Source: Metallococcus carri
GTDB lineage: Bacteria > Actinomycetota > Actinomycetes > Actinomycetales > Dermatophilaceae
Length of the DNA: 64,000 nt
Direction of reading: 5' to 3'
Assembly: GCF_011440275.1 (NCBI RefSeq)
Contig: NZ_JAAOIV010000009.1
Location: 124,001-188,000 of the forward strand
Position numbers and translations under genes: made by a program. The notes beneath the pieces are model-generated. The model saw only the letters and a list, made by a program, of their open reading frames with translations, was not told where the DNA came from and did no database searches. This document shows, piece by piece, positions 40,341-48,383 of the stretch (the first letter of the stretch is position 1; every line of letters starts with the position of its first letter).

Positions 40341-41284
40341 CAGGCGGATTCCTTGCGAGCCACGATGTCGTCGCGCAGCAGGGCGGGCGGATCGGTCGCC
40401 ATCCGGTCGGCCTCGGCGACATCCTGCGGCAGTCCCGCGAACAGGTCGTCCTCGTCCGCGGGAGTCCGGACGTATGACGCGGCCAGGTCGAACTCCTCGG
40501 TCGGCCAGATCGTCGCCTGCTCGGCCGCCGACAACGCGAAGAAGCTGCCGTCGGGGTCGATCTGGGTGGCGTGCGCGAGCAACGCCCGCTCCCGCGCCCC
40601 GAAGTAGTCGGCGACCTGAACACGCGTCGTCACCCGGGTGGGCTCGCGCTCCTCCCACCGCTTGAGCCACTCCTCGAAGGGCGACTCACCGTCGCGGGTC
40701 AGCAGCGCCTCGTGGAAGGCAGCGATCTTCTCGCGGCTGAACCCACGGTCGTAGTAGAGCTTCAGCGGTTGCCAGGCTTCGCCGGCGTGGGTGAACTGCG
40801 AAGGGTCACCGGCGGCCCGGAAGGCCGCCACCGACACGTCGTGACACATGATGTGGTCCGGGTGCGGGTAGCCACCGTTCTCGTCATACGTCGTCATCAC
40901 GTGCGGCTTGAAATCCCGTATGACGCGCACGAGCGCCTCGGTGGTGACATGCAGCGGCTCCAGCGCGAAGCACCCTTCGGGCAGCGGCGGCAGCGGGTCA
41001 CCCTCGGGCAGGCCGGAGTCCACGAAACCCAGCCAGACGTGCTCGATGCCGAGCACCTCCTGGGCCCGCTTCATCTCCTCGCGGCGCACCTGCGGCAGAT
41101 CGCGCAGGATGTCCGCGTCGTCCTTGAGCCGCGGGTTGAGCACGTCACCGCGCTCGCCGCCGGTGCAGGTCGCCACCATGACCCGGTGCCCTTCGGCGAC
41201 ATAACGGGCCATCGTCGCCGAACCCTTGCTGGACTCGTCATCGGGGTGGGCGTGCACGGCAAGCAGCCGCAGGCGTTCGGGCAC
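40340..41284 (-). CDS. mca: Mycothiol S-conjugate amidase
   Basis: A 314-residue zinc amidase of the LmbE/PIG-L fold that cleaves mycothiol conjugates for detoxification. The zinc site shows LLAVHAHPDDESSKG and GGYPHPDHIMCHDV. The specificity segment CTGGERGDVLNPRL is Mca/MshB-like, and the long C terminus (ALLAHATQIDPDGSFFAL) matches Mca. Start GTG 41284. Its presence shows that the organism makes mycothiol. Confidence 0.95.
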   Translation of the reverse strand: MPERLRLLAVHAHPDDESSKGSATMARYVAEGHRVMVATCTGGERGDVLNPRLKDDADILRDLPQVRREEMKRAQEVLGIEHVWLGFVDSGLPEGDPLPPLPEGCFALEPLHVTTEALVRVIRDFKPHVMTTYDENGGYPHPDHIMCHDVSVAAFRAAGDPSQFTHAGEAWQPLKLYYDRGFSREKIAAFHEALLTRDGESPFEEWLKRWEEREPTRVTTRVQVADYFGARERALLAHATQIDPDGSFFALSAAEQATIWPTEEFDLAASYVRTPADEDDLFAGLPQDVAEADRMATDPPALLRDDIVARKESA

Positions 41285-41338
41285 CGGAAGTCACCTCACG
41301 ATCGGGCGGTGTTGGACCGCCGCCTATCCTCTCATCCC

Positions 41339-41704
41339 ATGGCACTCCCCCGACCTGCGCCCGGCCAGGGCCGTTGGTGGTTCGTCGGCATCGTCGCGGG
41401 CCTGCTCGCGTGCGGTGCGGCGGTGTGGTTCGGGATCTCCGCGACGCGGGGGCTGTCCTGGTCCGACGCCGGCTTCGACAACCCGGTGCCCAACAACCGG
41501 ATCACGATGCGCTTCGACGTCGTCAACCAGGACGGCCGCCCGGTGCGCTGCACGTTGAAGGCGATGGACATCCGGCACGCGCAGGTCGGGATCACCACCG
41601 TCGACCTGCCGGCGAGCAGCTACCAGAGCACCCGTTATCAACGCACCATCCCCACGGTCGCGCAGGCAGTCACCGGCACGGTCGTCAACTGCGAGTACAA
41701 GTGA
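41339..41704 (+). CDS. DUF4307 membrane-anchored protein
   Basis: A 121-residue protein with one N-terminal helix (WWFVGIVAGLLACGAAVWFG) and an outside beta-rich domain (NNRITMRFDVVNQDGRPVRC, ending VTGTVVNCEYK) with two cysteines. It matches the DUF4307 family found between mca and greA in actinobacteria. The function is unknown. Start ATG 41339; divergent from mca. Confidence 0.88.
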   Translation: MALPRPAPGQGRWWFVGIVAGLLACGAAVWFGISATRGLSWSDAGFDNPVPNNRITMRFDVVNQDGRPVRCTLKAMDIRHAQVGITTVDLPASSYQSTRYQRTIPTVAQAVTGTVVNCEYK

Positions 41705-41728
41705 CATCTGGCGTTCACTTGCTAGACT
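41701..41728 (+). promoter_or_regulatory. Predicted greA promoter
   Basis: GTGACA (41701-41706), a 16-nt spacer and TAGACT (41723-41728) resemble a housekeeping promoter directly behind the DUF4307 stop. Transcription would begin near 41735, giving a leader of about 137 nt. Confidence 0.55.
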
Positions 41729-41742
41729 GACGTACTCACATC

Positions 41743-41818
41743 AGGTCTGGACCGCGGCCCCTCGCCCTGTTCACGGGCGGCATACGGGCGGCCCGCCGGT
41801 CCGGACCTCGACTTTTGC
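41743..41818 (+). promoter_or_regulatory. Attenuator-like hairpin in the greA leader
   Basis: AGGTCTGGACC (41743-41753) pairs with GGTCCGGACCT (41798-41808) around a branch containing CGCCC/GGGCG, and is followed by CGACTTTTG, a short U tract. A second stem (GGCGCCGC/GCGGCGTC) lies further down. This looks like an intrinsic terminator ahead of greA. Confidence 0.6.
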
Positions 41819-41871
41819 GGCGCCGCTGACCAGAAGGCGGCGTCGCCCCACGAAGACATCAAGGAGAGACC

Positions 41872-42369
41872 GTGACCAGCACTGCCGACACGTCGTCGAC
41901 CTTCCTCACCCAGGAGGCATACGACCGACTGAAGGCCGAGCTCGACCACCTCACGGGCGAGGGCCGCCACGACATCGCGCAGAAGATCGAAGAGGCGCGA
42001 CTCGAGGGCGACCTGAAGGAGAACGGCGGCTACCACGCAGCCAAGGAGGAGCAGGGCAAGATGGAGGCCCGCATCCGCCAGCTGACGCAGCTGCTCGACA
42101 ACGCCGTCCTGGGCTCGGGTGACCCCGCCAAGGGCACGATCACCCCGGGCATGGTGGTGAGCGTCGAGATGTTCGGCGACAAGGAGAAGTTCCTCCTCGG
42201 CAGCCGCGAGATCGCCGACGGCGACTCCGACCTCGACGTTTTCAGCGAGAAGTCCCCGCTGGGCGCCGCCATCAATGGCAAGAAGGTCGGCGACACCACG
42301 AGCTACGAGGCGCCGAACGGCAAGACCGTCGAGGTGAAGATCCTCGAGGCGGAGAACTACCGCCCCTGA
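41872..42369 (+). CDS. greA: Transcription elongation factor GreA
   Basis: A 165-residue factor that rescues backtracked RNA polymerase. The N-terminal coiled coil (YDRLKAELDHLTGEGRHDIA) carries the tip acidic residues in EARLEGDLKENGGYHAAKEEQ. The C-terminal FKBP-like domain ends with PNGKTVEVKILEAENY. A strong AAGGAGAG site precedes GTG 41872. It follows a leader with a terminator-like hairpin and ends at a strong terminator. Confidence 0.97.
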   Translation: MTSTADTSSTFLTQEAYDRLKAELDHLTGEGRHDIAQKIEEARLEGDLKENGGYHAAKEEQGKMEARIRQLTQLLDNAVLGSGDPAKGTITPGMVVSVEMFGDKEKFLLGSREIADGDSDLDVFSEKSPLGAAINGKKVGDTTSYEAPNGKTVEVKILEAENYRP

Positions 42370-42382
42370 TCGGCCTGCATCG

Positions 42383-42418
42383 GCGAGGCGCTCCCTGTGC
42401 TGTTAGGGAGCGCCTCGC
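42383..42418 (+). terminator. greA terminator
   Basis: GCGAGGCGCTCCCT pairs with AGGGAGCGCCTCGC (14 bp) around an 8-nt loop, 13 nt past the greA stop. Confidence 0.92.
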
Positions 42419-42459
42419 TGCTTGCCGACCGGGCACTTATCGCCGCCCCAGCGGGCGCC

Positions 42460-42663
42460 TATCGCCGCTTGCTGCGCCCCGATTGCACCGCCACCCACGG
42501 ACGGTAGCGAGCACCCGCGTCAGCGTCCGCGCCCCAGCGCACCTCTGCTGCACCGAGCCACGGACCCCGAGCAACACCCCGGCCAGCGTCCGCGCCCCAG
42601 CGCACCTCTGCTGCACCGAGCCACGGACCCCGGGCAACCCTCCGCCAGCGTCCGCTCCCGCCC
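42460..42663. repeat. Tandem 62-63-bp repeat between greA and the ABC exporter
   Basis: Two near-identical units (42521-42583 and 42584-42645), each starting CAGCGTCCGCGCCCCAGCGC, followed by a partial third and preceded by a degenerate copy from about 42460. The gap 42419-42698 has no convincing gene; short open frames here merely translate the repeat. The repeat lies behind converging greA and ABC permease genes. Confidence 0.85.
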
Positions 42664-42698
42664 ACTGGCCGTCGGCATACCGAGCCGTATGCCGGGGC

Positions 42699-43529
42699 CT
42701 ACTTGCCGACCGCTCGCGAGTACGCCCGGATCGACAGCGGCACGAAGACCGCCAGCATCACCACGATCCAGATCAGCGTGTAGAGCTCGGCGTGCTGCAG
42801 CGCCCAGGTGTACTTGGTCGCGGCCTCGAGCTGGCCACGGCTGGTGCCCGGCGGCTGCAGCGCGAAGAGATTGCCGAAATGCTCGCGCGCGACGAGCGTG
42901 ATCGAGGAGACCGGGTTCCAGCCCGAGATCGTCTTCAGCACGCCGGGCAGGCTGCGCCCGGGCACGAAGGTGTCGGCGATGAAGGTCGCCGGGAAGATCA
43001 CCATGAACGCGGCATTGTTGACGATCTCCGGCGCGCGCACCTTGAGCCCGATGAACGCCATCACCCAGCTGAAGGCATAGGCGAACAGCAGCATCAGCCC
43101 GTAGGCGATCAAGGCATTCACCGCCCCGTCACGCAGGCGCCAGCCCACGGCCAGGCCGGTCAGTGACATGACGACGAGCACGAGCAGGTTGTTGGCGACA
43201 TCGGCCAGCGTGCGTCCGAAGAGCACCGCCCCCGGGTGCATCGGCAGCGTCCGGAACCGGTCGATCACGCCCTTTTGCATGTCCTCGGCCATGCCGGCGC
43301 CGGTGATGGTGGCACCGAAGATGATGGTCTGGGCGAAGATGCCGGCCATCATGAATTCGCGATAGCCGGCCGCGTCCCCGTCACCGGCCAGGCTGCCGAA
43401 GACGAAACCGAAGAGCAGCACGAACATGATCGGCTGCAGTGTCGCGAAGATCAGCAGGTCGGGCACCCGCTTGATCTTGATCAGGTTGCGGCGCGCGATC
43501 GTCATACCGTCGGCGAAGAAGGTGCTCAC
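42699..43529 (-). CDS. ABC-2 type permease (DrrB-like)
   Basis: A 276-residue membrane subunit with six helices. It starts with a cytosolic MIARRNLIKIKRVPDLLIFA-type segment (actual: TIARRNLIKIKRVPDLLIFA), followed by TLQPIMFVLLFGFVFGSLAG, VMSLTGLAVGW and a conserved FPATFIADTFVP before the last helix. Such subunits pair with DrrA-type ATPases to export drugs or lipids. The start overlaps the ATPase stop by 4 nt. The substrate is unknown. Confidence 0.9.
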   Translation of the reverse strand: MSTFFADGMTIARRNLIKIKRVPDLLIFATLQPIMFVLLFGFVFGSLAGDGDAAGYREFMMAGIFAQTIIFGATITGAGMAEDMQKGVIDRFRTLPMHPGAVLFGRTLADVANNLLVLVVMSLTGLAVGWRLRDGAVNALIAYGLMLLFAYAFSWVMAFIGLKVRAPEIVNNAAFMVIFPATFIADTFVPGRSLPGVLKTISGWNPVSSITLVAREHFGNLFALQPPGTSRGQLEAATKYTWALQHAELYTLIWIVVMLAVFVPLSIRAYSRAVGK

Positions 43530-44497
43530 GACGCGGCCTCCTGCTCGTCGTCCTCGGCTCGGTGCCCGGTGAGCGCGAGGAAGGCGTCGTCCAGCGTCGG
43601 ACGTCGTATGCCGATGTCCTTGACCTCCACCCCCGCTTCGTCGAGCAGGCGAACGCCCTCGATCAGCGAGCGCGTGCCCGCGCGGACGGCCACACTCACC
43701 CGCCGGGTGTGCTCGGTGATGTCGGCATCACCGTGACCGACCCGCTCCAACAACCGACGGGCGTCGTCCAACCGGGCACCGTCGGCGACGGTGACCTCGA
43801 GCCGCTCACCGCCGACCTCGTCCTTCAACTGGTCGGCCGTGCCGTGGGCGATGACCGTGCCGTGGTCGACGACCACGATGTCGTCCGCGAGCCGGTCGGC
43901 CTCCTCCAGGTATTGCGTGGTGAGCAGCACCGATGTGCCGCCCGAGACCAGATCGGCGATGACCTCCCACATGTCGCCGCGGCTGCGCGGGTCAAGGCCG
44001 GTGGTCGGTTCGTCGAGGAAGATCACCGGTGGTCGCGCAACCAGCGCGCCGGCCAGGTCGAGTCGCCGGCGCATGCCGCCGGAGTAGCCCTTGGCCGGCC
44101 GGTCGGCGGCGTCCTCGAGCCGGAACTGGCGCAGCAGCTCGCGAGCTCGTGCCTTGGCCTCCCGGCGCGGCAGGTGGTAGAGCCGGCCGACCATTTCCAG
44201 GTTTTCGTAGCCAGTGAGATATTCGTCGACCGCGGCGTACTGCCCTGACACGCCGATGCGCCGGCGCACCTCCTGCGGTTGCTTGATGACGTCGGCGCCC
44301 GCGACGAAGGCGTGCCCGGCGTCGGGGCGGATCAACGTGGTGAGCACCCGGACCGTGGTGGTCTTGCCCGCGCCGTTGGGTCCCAGCACGCCGAGAACGG
44401 TGCCCTCGGGCACCTCCAGCGAGACCCCGTCGATGGCCTTGACCGTCTTGTAGTGCTTGACCAGGCCATCGGCGATGACGGCGGGCTGCGGTGACAT
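43526..44497 (-). CDS. ABC transporter ATP-binding protein (DrrA-like)
   Basis: A 323-residue ATPase with Walker A GPNGAGKTTTVR, Q-loop VSGQYAAVDEYLTG, signature YSGGMRRRLDLAG, Walker B VIFLDEPTTGLDPRS and H-loop region LLTTQYLEEADRLAD. The C-terminal 80 residues match the daunorubicin-resistance (DrrA) extension, ending in GIRRPTLDDAFLALTGH. It forms an exporter with the following permease. No TetR regulator lies beside it. Confidence 0.93.
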   Translation of the reverse strand: MSPQPAVIADGLVKHYKTVKAIDGVSLEVPEGTVLGVLGPNGAGKTTTVRVLTTLIRPDAGHAFVAGADVIKQPQEVRRRIGVSGQYAAVDEYLTGYENLEMVGRLYHLPRREAKARARELLRQFRLEDAADRPAKGYSGGMRRRLDLAGALVARPPVIFLDEPTTGLDPRSRGDMWEVIADLVSGGTSVLLTTQYLEEADRLADDIVVVDHGTVIAHGTADQLKDEVGGERLEVTVADGARLDDARRLLERVGHGDADITEHTRRVSVAVRAGTRSLIEGVRLLDEAGVEVKDIGIRRPTLDDAFLALTGHRAEDDEQEAAS

Positions 44498-44624
44498 GGC
44501 GTCAGCCTGCCACTGCCCGCCGACATACCCCAGTTCGGCGCGCCAGGAGAGGGCAGGTCACCCCTCGGCGCTGCGGTCACCGGGAGTTCGAACAGGTGGG
44601 GGATGCGGCGCGACGCCCCTGAGG

Positions 44625-44942
44625 TCAGCGGGCGGCGATTTCGGCCGCGAGGACGAGCAGCGCGACCGACAGCAGGATCGCGCCCCAGAGGGCCCGGGTC
44701 AGGCCGGGAGCCGGGGGCAGGGCGGGCGGCGCTGCCTCGGCGGGTGCGGCATACGGTGAGGTGACCGGTGGTCGGGCCGGAGCCTGCCGGTCATAGGGCG
44801 CGGTGCGTTGCTGGCGCTCCCATTCGCGCACGAGGCGCACCTGCGAGGCGTGCGACACCCACTCGCGTCGGTCCCGCGCCGCGGTGAACCACAGATAGCC
44901 GGCGGCCGCCGCCATCAGCGCCGCCACGATCAGGCCGGTCAT
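44625..44942 (-). CDS. Small two-helix membrane protein, unknown
   Basis: A 105-residue protein with helices at both ends (LIVAALMAAAAGYLWFTAA and ALWGAILLSVALLVLAAEIA) and a Pro/Ala-rich middle. I do not recognise a family. ATG 44942 is favoured; a TTG at 44972 would extend it by 10 residues. It lies downstream of the triplicated stem-loop repeat behind the glycyl-tRNA synthetase gene. Confidence 0.6.
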   Translation of the reverse strand: MTGLIVAALMAAAAGYLWFTAARDRREWVSHASQVRLVREWERQQRTAPYDRQAPARPPVTSPYAAPAEAAPPALPPAPGLTRALWGAILLSVALLVLAAEIAAR

Positions 44943-44987
44943 GGCCGCGAAGATAGCCCCGCTCCGCGCCAATTCATCGGCACCACA

Positions 44988-45227
44988 CCGGCGGGACGAC
45001 GATCAAGCGAACGATCTGCCGAGCCTGCGAGGCGGATCGGAGCGCTGAGGAGTCCCGCCAATCAAGGCCCACCGGCGGGACGACGATCAAGCGAACGATC
45101 TGCCGAGCCTGCGAGGCGGATCGGAGCGCTGAGGAGTCCCGCCAATCGAGGCCCACCGGCGGGACGACGATCAAGCGAACGATCTGCCGAGCCTGCGAGG
45201 CGGATCGGAGCGCTGAGGAGTCCCGCC
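44988..45227. repeat. 84-bp stem-loop repeat, three tandem copies
   Basis: Units begin at 44988, 45072 and 45156 and are almost identical. Each is bounded by GGCGGGAC and GTCCCGCC (perfect complements), and the interior folds again (AGCG..CGATCTGCC against GGCGGATCG..GCGCT), giving a long hairpin of about 70 nt per unit. The last unit ends 3 nt before the glyS stop. Reading frames through the repeat only repeat its translation; it is unlikely to be a gene. Confidence 0.9.
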
Positions 45228-45229
45228 CA

Positions 45230-48200
45230 TCAGGCGAGGGCGGAGTCCAGGGCCTTCCAGTCGACACCCTTCGGGGCGCGGTCGACGACGGTCTGCAGCA
45301 GCCCGAGCCGGGCGGCGCGCACCTGCGGATCCTCGGCCATCACCAGCACCTGGTCGAAGAAGGTGTTGAGCGGCTCGACCAGCCCGCGCGCATCGGCGGC
45401 CCACTCGGGCAGGCCGTCGCGTGAGTGGTCGGGCAGCGCGTCCACCGCGTCGGCGAGCCGCACCTCGGCGTCCTCGGTGAGCCGTCCCCGGTCGTATGCC
45501 GAGTCGGTCCCCTCGGGCACGATCCGCACGATCCGCTGCACGGCCTGGATCAGCGCCGGGAAGTCGGCGTCACCACGCAGCCGGTCGATGTCGCCGAGCG
45601 CCCGCTGGGCGGTGCCGGGCGAAGCCGCGAGCGGAGCCACCGCCGACACCAGGTCGGCCGAGACACCCTCGTCGCGCAACTGCTGCGCGAACCGCGATGC
45701 GACGAATTCGGCTGCGGCACTGAGCGATTCGTCGGAGACGTCGACGCCCTGAGCTCGCAGGCGGTCCCCGGCGGCGGCCAGCCCAGCCGGCACCGTCACA
45801 CCCGCCACCGACTCCTGCGACCGCAAGATGCTGGCCACGCCCAGCGCCGCACGACGCAGCGCGAACGGGTCGGACGACCCGGTCGGCTTGGCGCCGATGG
45901 CGAACATCGAGGCGAGCAGGTCGAACCGGTCGGCGAGCGCCAGCAACGCACCGGGCGTCGACTGCGGCAGGTCGTCACCGGCGGAGCGCGGCAACTCCAT
46001 CTCCCACAGCGCGTCGGCGACCTCGGCCGGCTCGCCCGCGCGGGCGGCATACTCCTTGGCCATCACGCCGGCGAGCGAGGAGAGCTCGACGACCATCTGC
46101 GAGGACAGGTCGAATTTCGCGAGTTCGCCTGCGCGAATGAGGGTTTCGCGGTCAGCGCTGCCGAGGTCGACCTGGTTCGCGAGCGCCCGGGCAACATCCT
46201 TGATCCGGGTGGCGCGGTCCCCCATCGAGCCGAGCCGTTCTTCGAAGGTAAGCGTGTCGATGCCGGCGCGCAGCTCGGTGAGCGGGCGCTGCAGGTCGGC
46301 GTCGTAGAAGAACGCCGCGTCCTCGTAGCGCGCCCGCAGCACCGACTCGTTGCCGGCGCGCACGACCGCGTCGTCGCAGTCGCCGTTGGCCATCGTGACG
46401 AAATGCGGCATGAGCGCACCGTCCGCCGATCGCACCGGCAGATAGCGCTGGTGCTTGCGCATCACCGTGGTCAGGATCTGTTGCGGCAACTGCAGATAGC
46501 GCTCCTCGAAGGAGCCGAGGATGCCGTGCGGCTGCTCGACCAGGCCGGTGATCTCGTCGACCAAGCCGGACTCGGCCTCCACGTCGACCGTGCCCCCGAC
46601 GCTCGCCGCGAGCTCCTGCGCCTGCCGGACGACCGACTCCCGTCGCACGGTCGGGTCGATCTCGATTCCCTTGTCCCGCAACACTTTCAGCAGGTCAGTC
46701 GCCGACGTCACGGTGACCAGAGCGTGCGGGTCGGTGCGCTGCACATAGGTCGTGTGCCCCGTGCCCAGCTCGGAGACCCGAGCCGGCACCAGGTCGCTGC
46801 CCCACAGCGCCACGAGCCAGCGGATCGGACGGCTGTAGGCCAGCTCGGGATCGCTCCAGCGCATGTTCTTGTCGGCGCGCAGCGCTGTGACGGTGTCCTG
46901 CACGATCGCGCCGAGCACCTCCAGCACCGACCGGCCCGGCTGCGCGATGCGCACCGCGACATGCTCGGCCCCGTCGAATTCCGCGCGCACGAGATCCTCG
47001 ACCGCGGTCTGCTGCCCGCGCGCGAAGCCCTGCGCCGCCTTGGTTGGGTTGCCGTCGGCGTCGTATGCCGCCGCCACCTTGGGCCCCTTGCGCAGCACCT
47101 CGCCGTCGGGTTCGTGGGCGGACACCTCGGCGACGGTGGCGACGATCCGGCGCGGGGTCCCGAAAACCGACACCTCGCCATACGTCAGGCGGGAGTCGGC
47201 GAGGCCGGCGGTGATCGCGGCGCGGACCTGCTCGATCGCCTGACCGATGACGTGCGGGGGCAACTCCTCGCAGCCGATCTCGAGGGCGAACAGCTGCGGC
47301 TCGTCGGAGGTCGCGTGCGGCTCGACCGCTTCGCCTTCCGACGGTGGCATGACCGCCTGCCCGGTGATCATCTCGGGGCCTTCACCCTTGAGCAGCGGGA
47401 AGCCGAGCTCCTGACGGCGCTCGGTCCACAGTGCGCCCGCCTCACGAGCCAGGCGGCGCATCAGTGAGAACGACCGGGCGCGCTCGGTGGTGGAGACCGC
47501 GCCGCGGGAATCGAGCACATTGAAGGCGTGCGAGGACTTCAGCACGTAGGTCCAGGCCGGCACCGGCAGACGCGCCTCGATCATCCGCTGCGCCTCGGTG
47601 GTGTATTGCTCGAACAGGTCGCGGTTGGTCGGCACGTCCGCTTCGTCGAGGTAGTAGCGGGACATCTCGAACTCGTTCTGGGCGAAGACCTCGCCGTAGC
47701 TGATGCCCGGCGCGTACTCCATGTCCTTGAAGTGCGAGACGCCTTGCAGCGCCATCATGATCCGCTCGATGCCGTAGGTCAGCTCGACCGACACCGGCTG
47801 CAGGTTCTGCCCGACGACCTGCTGGAAGTAGGTGAACTGGGTGACCTCCATGCCGTCCAGCCAGACCTCCCAGCCCAGACCCCAGGCGCCGATCGCCGGC
47901 TGCTGCCAGTTGTCCTCGACGAAGCGCACATCGTGCGCGTCCAGGTCGATGCCGAGCGCCGCCAGGGATTCGAGGTAGAGCTCCTGCGGATTGCCCGGGT
48001 CCGGCTTGAGGATCACCTGGAACTGCGTGTGCGTCTGCAGCCGGTTGGGGTTTTCGCCATACCGGCTGTCGTCGGGACGCACGGAGGGTTCGACATACGC
48101 CACCCGCCACGGCTCGGGACCGAGCACGCGCATGACGGTCGCGGGGTTCATCGTGCCCGCTCCGGCCTCGGTGTTGATGGGCTGCACGACCAGGCAACCT

Positions 48201-48253
48201 CGCTCGGTCCAGAATCGCTGGAGCGTCAACAGGGCCTCTTGAACGGTCAGCAC
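45230..48253 (-). CDS. glyS: Fused alpha-beta glycyl-tRNA synthetase
   Basis: A 1007-residue single chain joining both subunits of the bacterial tetrameric enzyme. Residues 1-300 are the alpha part (VQEALLTLQRFWTERGCLVV, PEPWRVAYVEPSVRPDDSRY, LDGMEVTQFTYFQQV). From about residue 335 the beta part starts (LFALEIGCEELPPHVIGQAI), with its HD-like and anticodon-binding regions to the end. It charges tRNA-Gly. As I know the group, most actinobacteria use the unrelated alpha2 enzyme, so this version is notable. Start GTG 48253. Confidence 0.95.
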   Translation of the reverse strand: MLTVQEALLTLQRFWTERGCLVVQPINTEAGAGTMNPATVMRVLGPEPWRVAYVEPSVRPDDSRYGENPNRLQTHTQFQVILKPDPGNPQELYLESLAALGIDLDAHDVRFVEDNWQQPAIGAWGLGWEVWLDGMEVTQFTYFQQVVGQNLQPVSVELTYGIERIMMALQGVSHFKDMEYAPGISYGEVFAQNEFEMSRYYLDEADVPTNRDLFEQYTTEAQRMIEARLPVPAWTYVLKSSHAFNVLDSRGAVSTTERARSFSLMRRLAREAGALWTERRQELGFPLLKGEGPEMITGQAVMPPSEGEAVEPHATSDEPQLFALEIGCEELPPHVIGQAIEQVRAAITAGLADSRLTYGEVSVFGTPRRIVATVAEVSAHEPDGEVLRKGPKVAAAYDADGNPTKAAQGFARGQQTAVEDLVRAEFDGAEHVAVRIAQPGRSVLEVLGAIVQDTVTALRADKNMRWSDPELAYSRPIRWLVALWGSDLVPARVSELGTGHTTYVQRTDPHALVTVTSATDLLKVLRDKGIEIDPTVRRESVVRQAQELAASVGGTVDVEAESGLVDEITGLVEQPHGILGSFEERYLQLPQQILTTVMRKHQRYLPVRSADGALMPHFVTMANGDCDDAVVRAGNESVLRARYEDAAFFYDADLQRPLTELRAGIDTLTFEERLGSMGDRATRIKDVARALANQVDLGSADRETLIRAGELAKFDLSSQMVVELSSLAGVMAKEYAARAGEPAEVADALWEMELPRSAGDDLPQSTPGALLALADRFDLLASMFAIGAKPTGSSDPFALRRAALGVASILRSQESVAGVTVPAGLAAAGDRLRAQGVDVSDESLSAAAEFVASRFAQQLRDEGVSADLVSAVAPLAASPGTAQRALGDIDRLRGDADFPALIQAVQRIVRIVPEGTDSAYDRGRLTEDAEVRLADAVDALPDHSRDGLPEWAADARGLVEPLNTFFDQVLVMAEDPQVRAARLGLLQTVVDRAPKGVDWKALDSALA

Positions 48254-48383
48254 CGGGTCAGGCTACCGACGGGTCGACACCGGCAGAAAATCGAGCGGTT
48301 GATGCGCGAACCACATGGCGTGCCGTAGCGTCAGAAAGGAGTCCCGCTCGGGGACGCAAGGGGAATCACACAAGGGGAACATC

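Noticed and set aside
42437-42665. Short minus-strand frames with repeated GSVQQRCAGARTL
   Set aside because: They translate the 62-63-bp minisatellite; the 1-bp difference in period would break a conserved frame.
44974-45267. 97-codon minus-strand frame made of three 28-residue repeats
   Set aside because: It only translates the 84-bp stem-loop repeat and overlaps the end of glyS. The DNA-level inverted symmetry explains it better than a protein.
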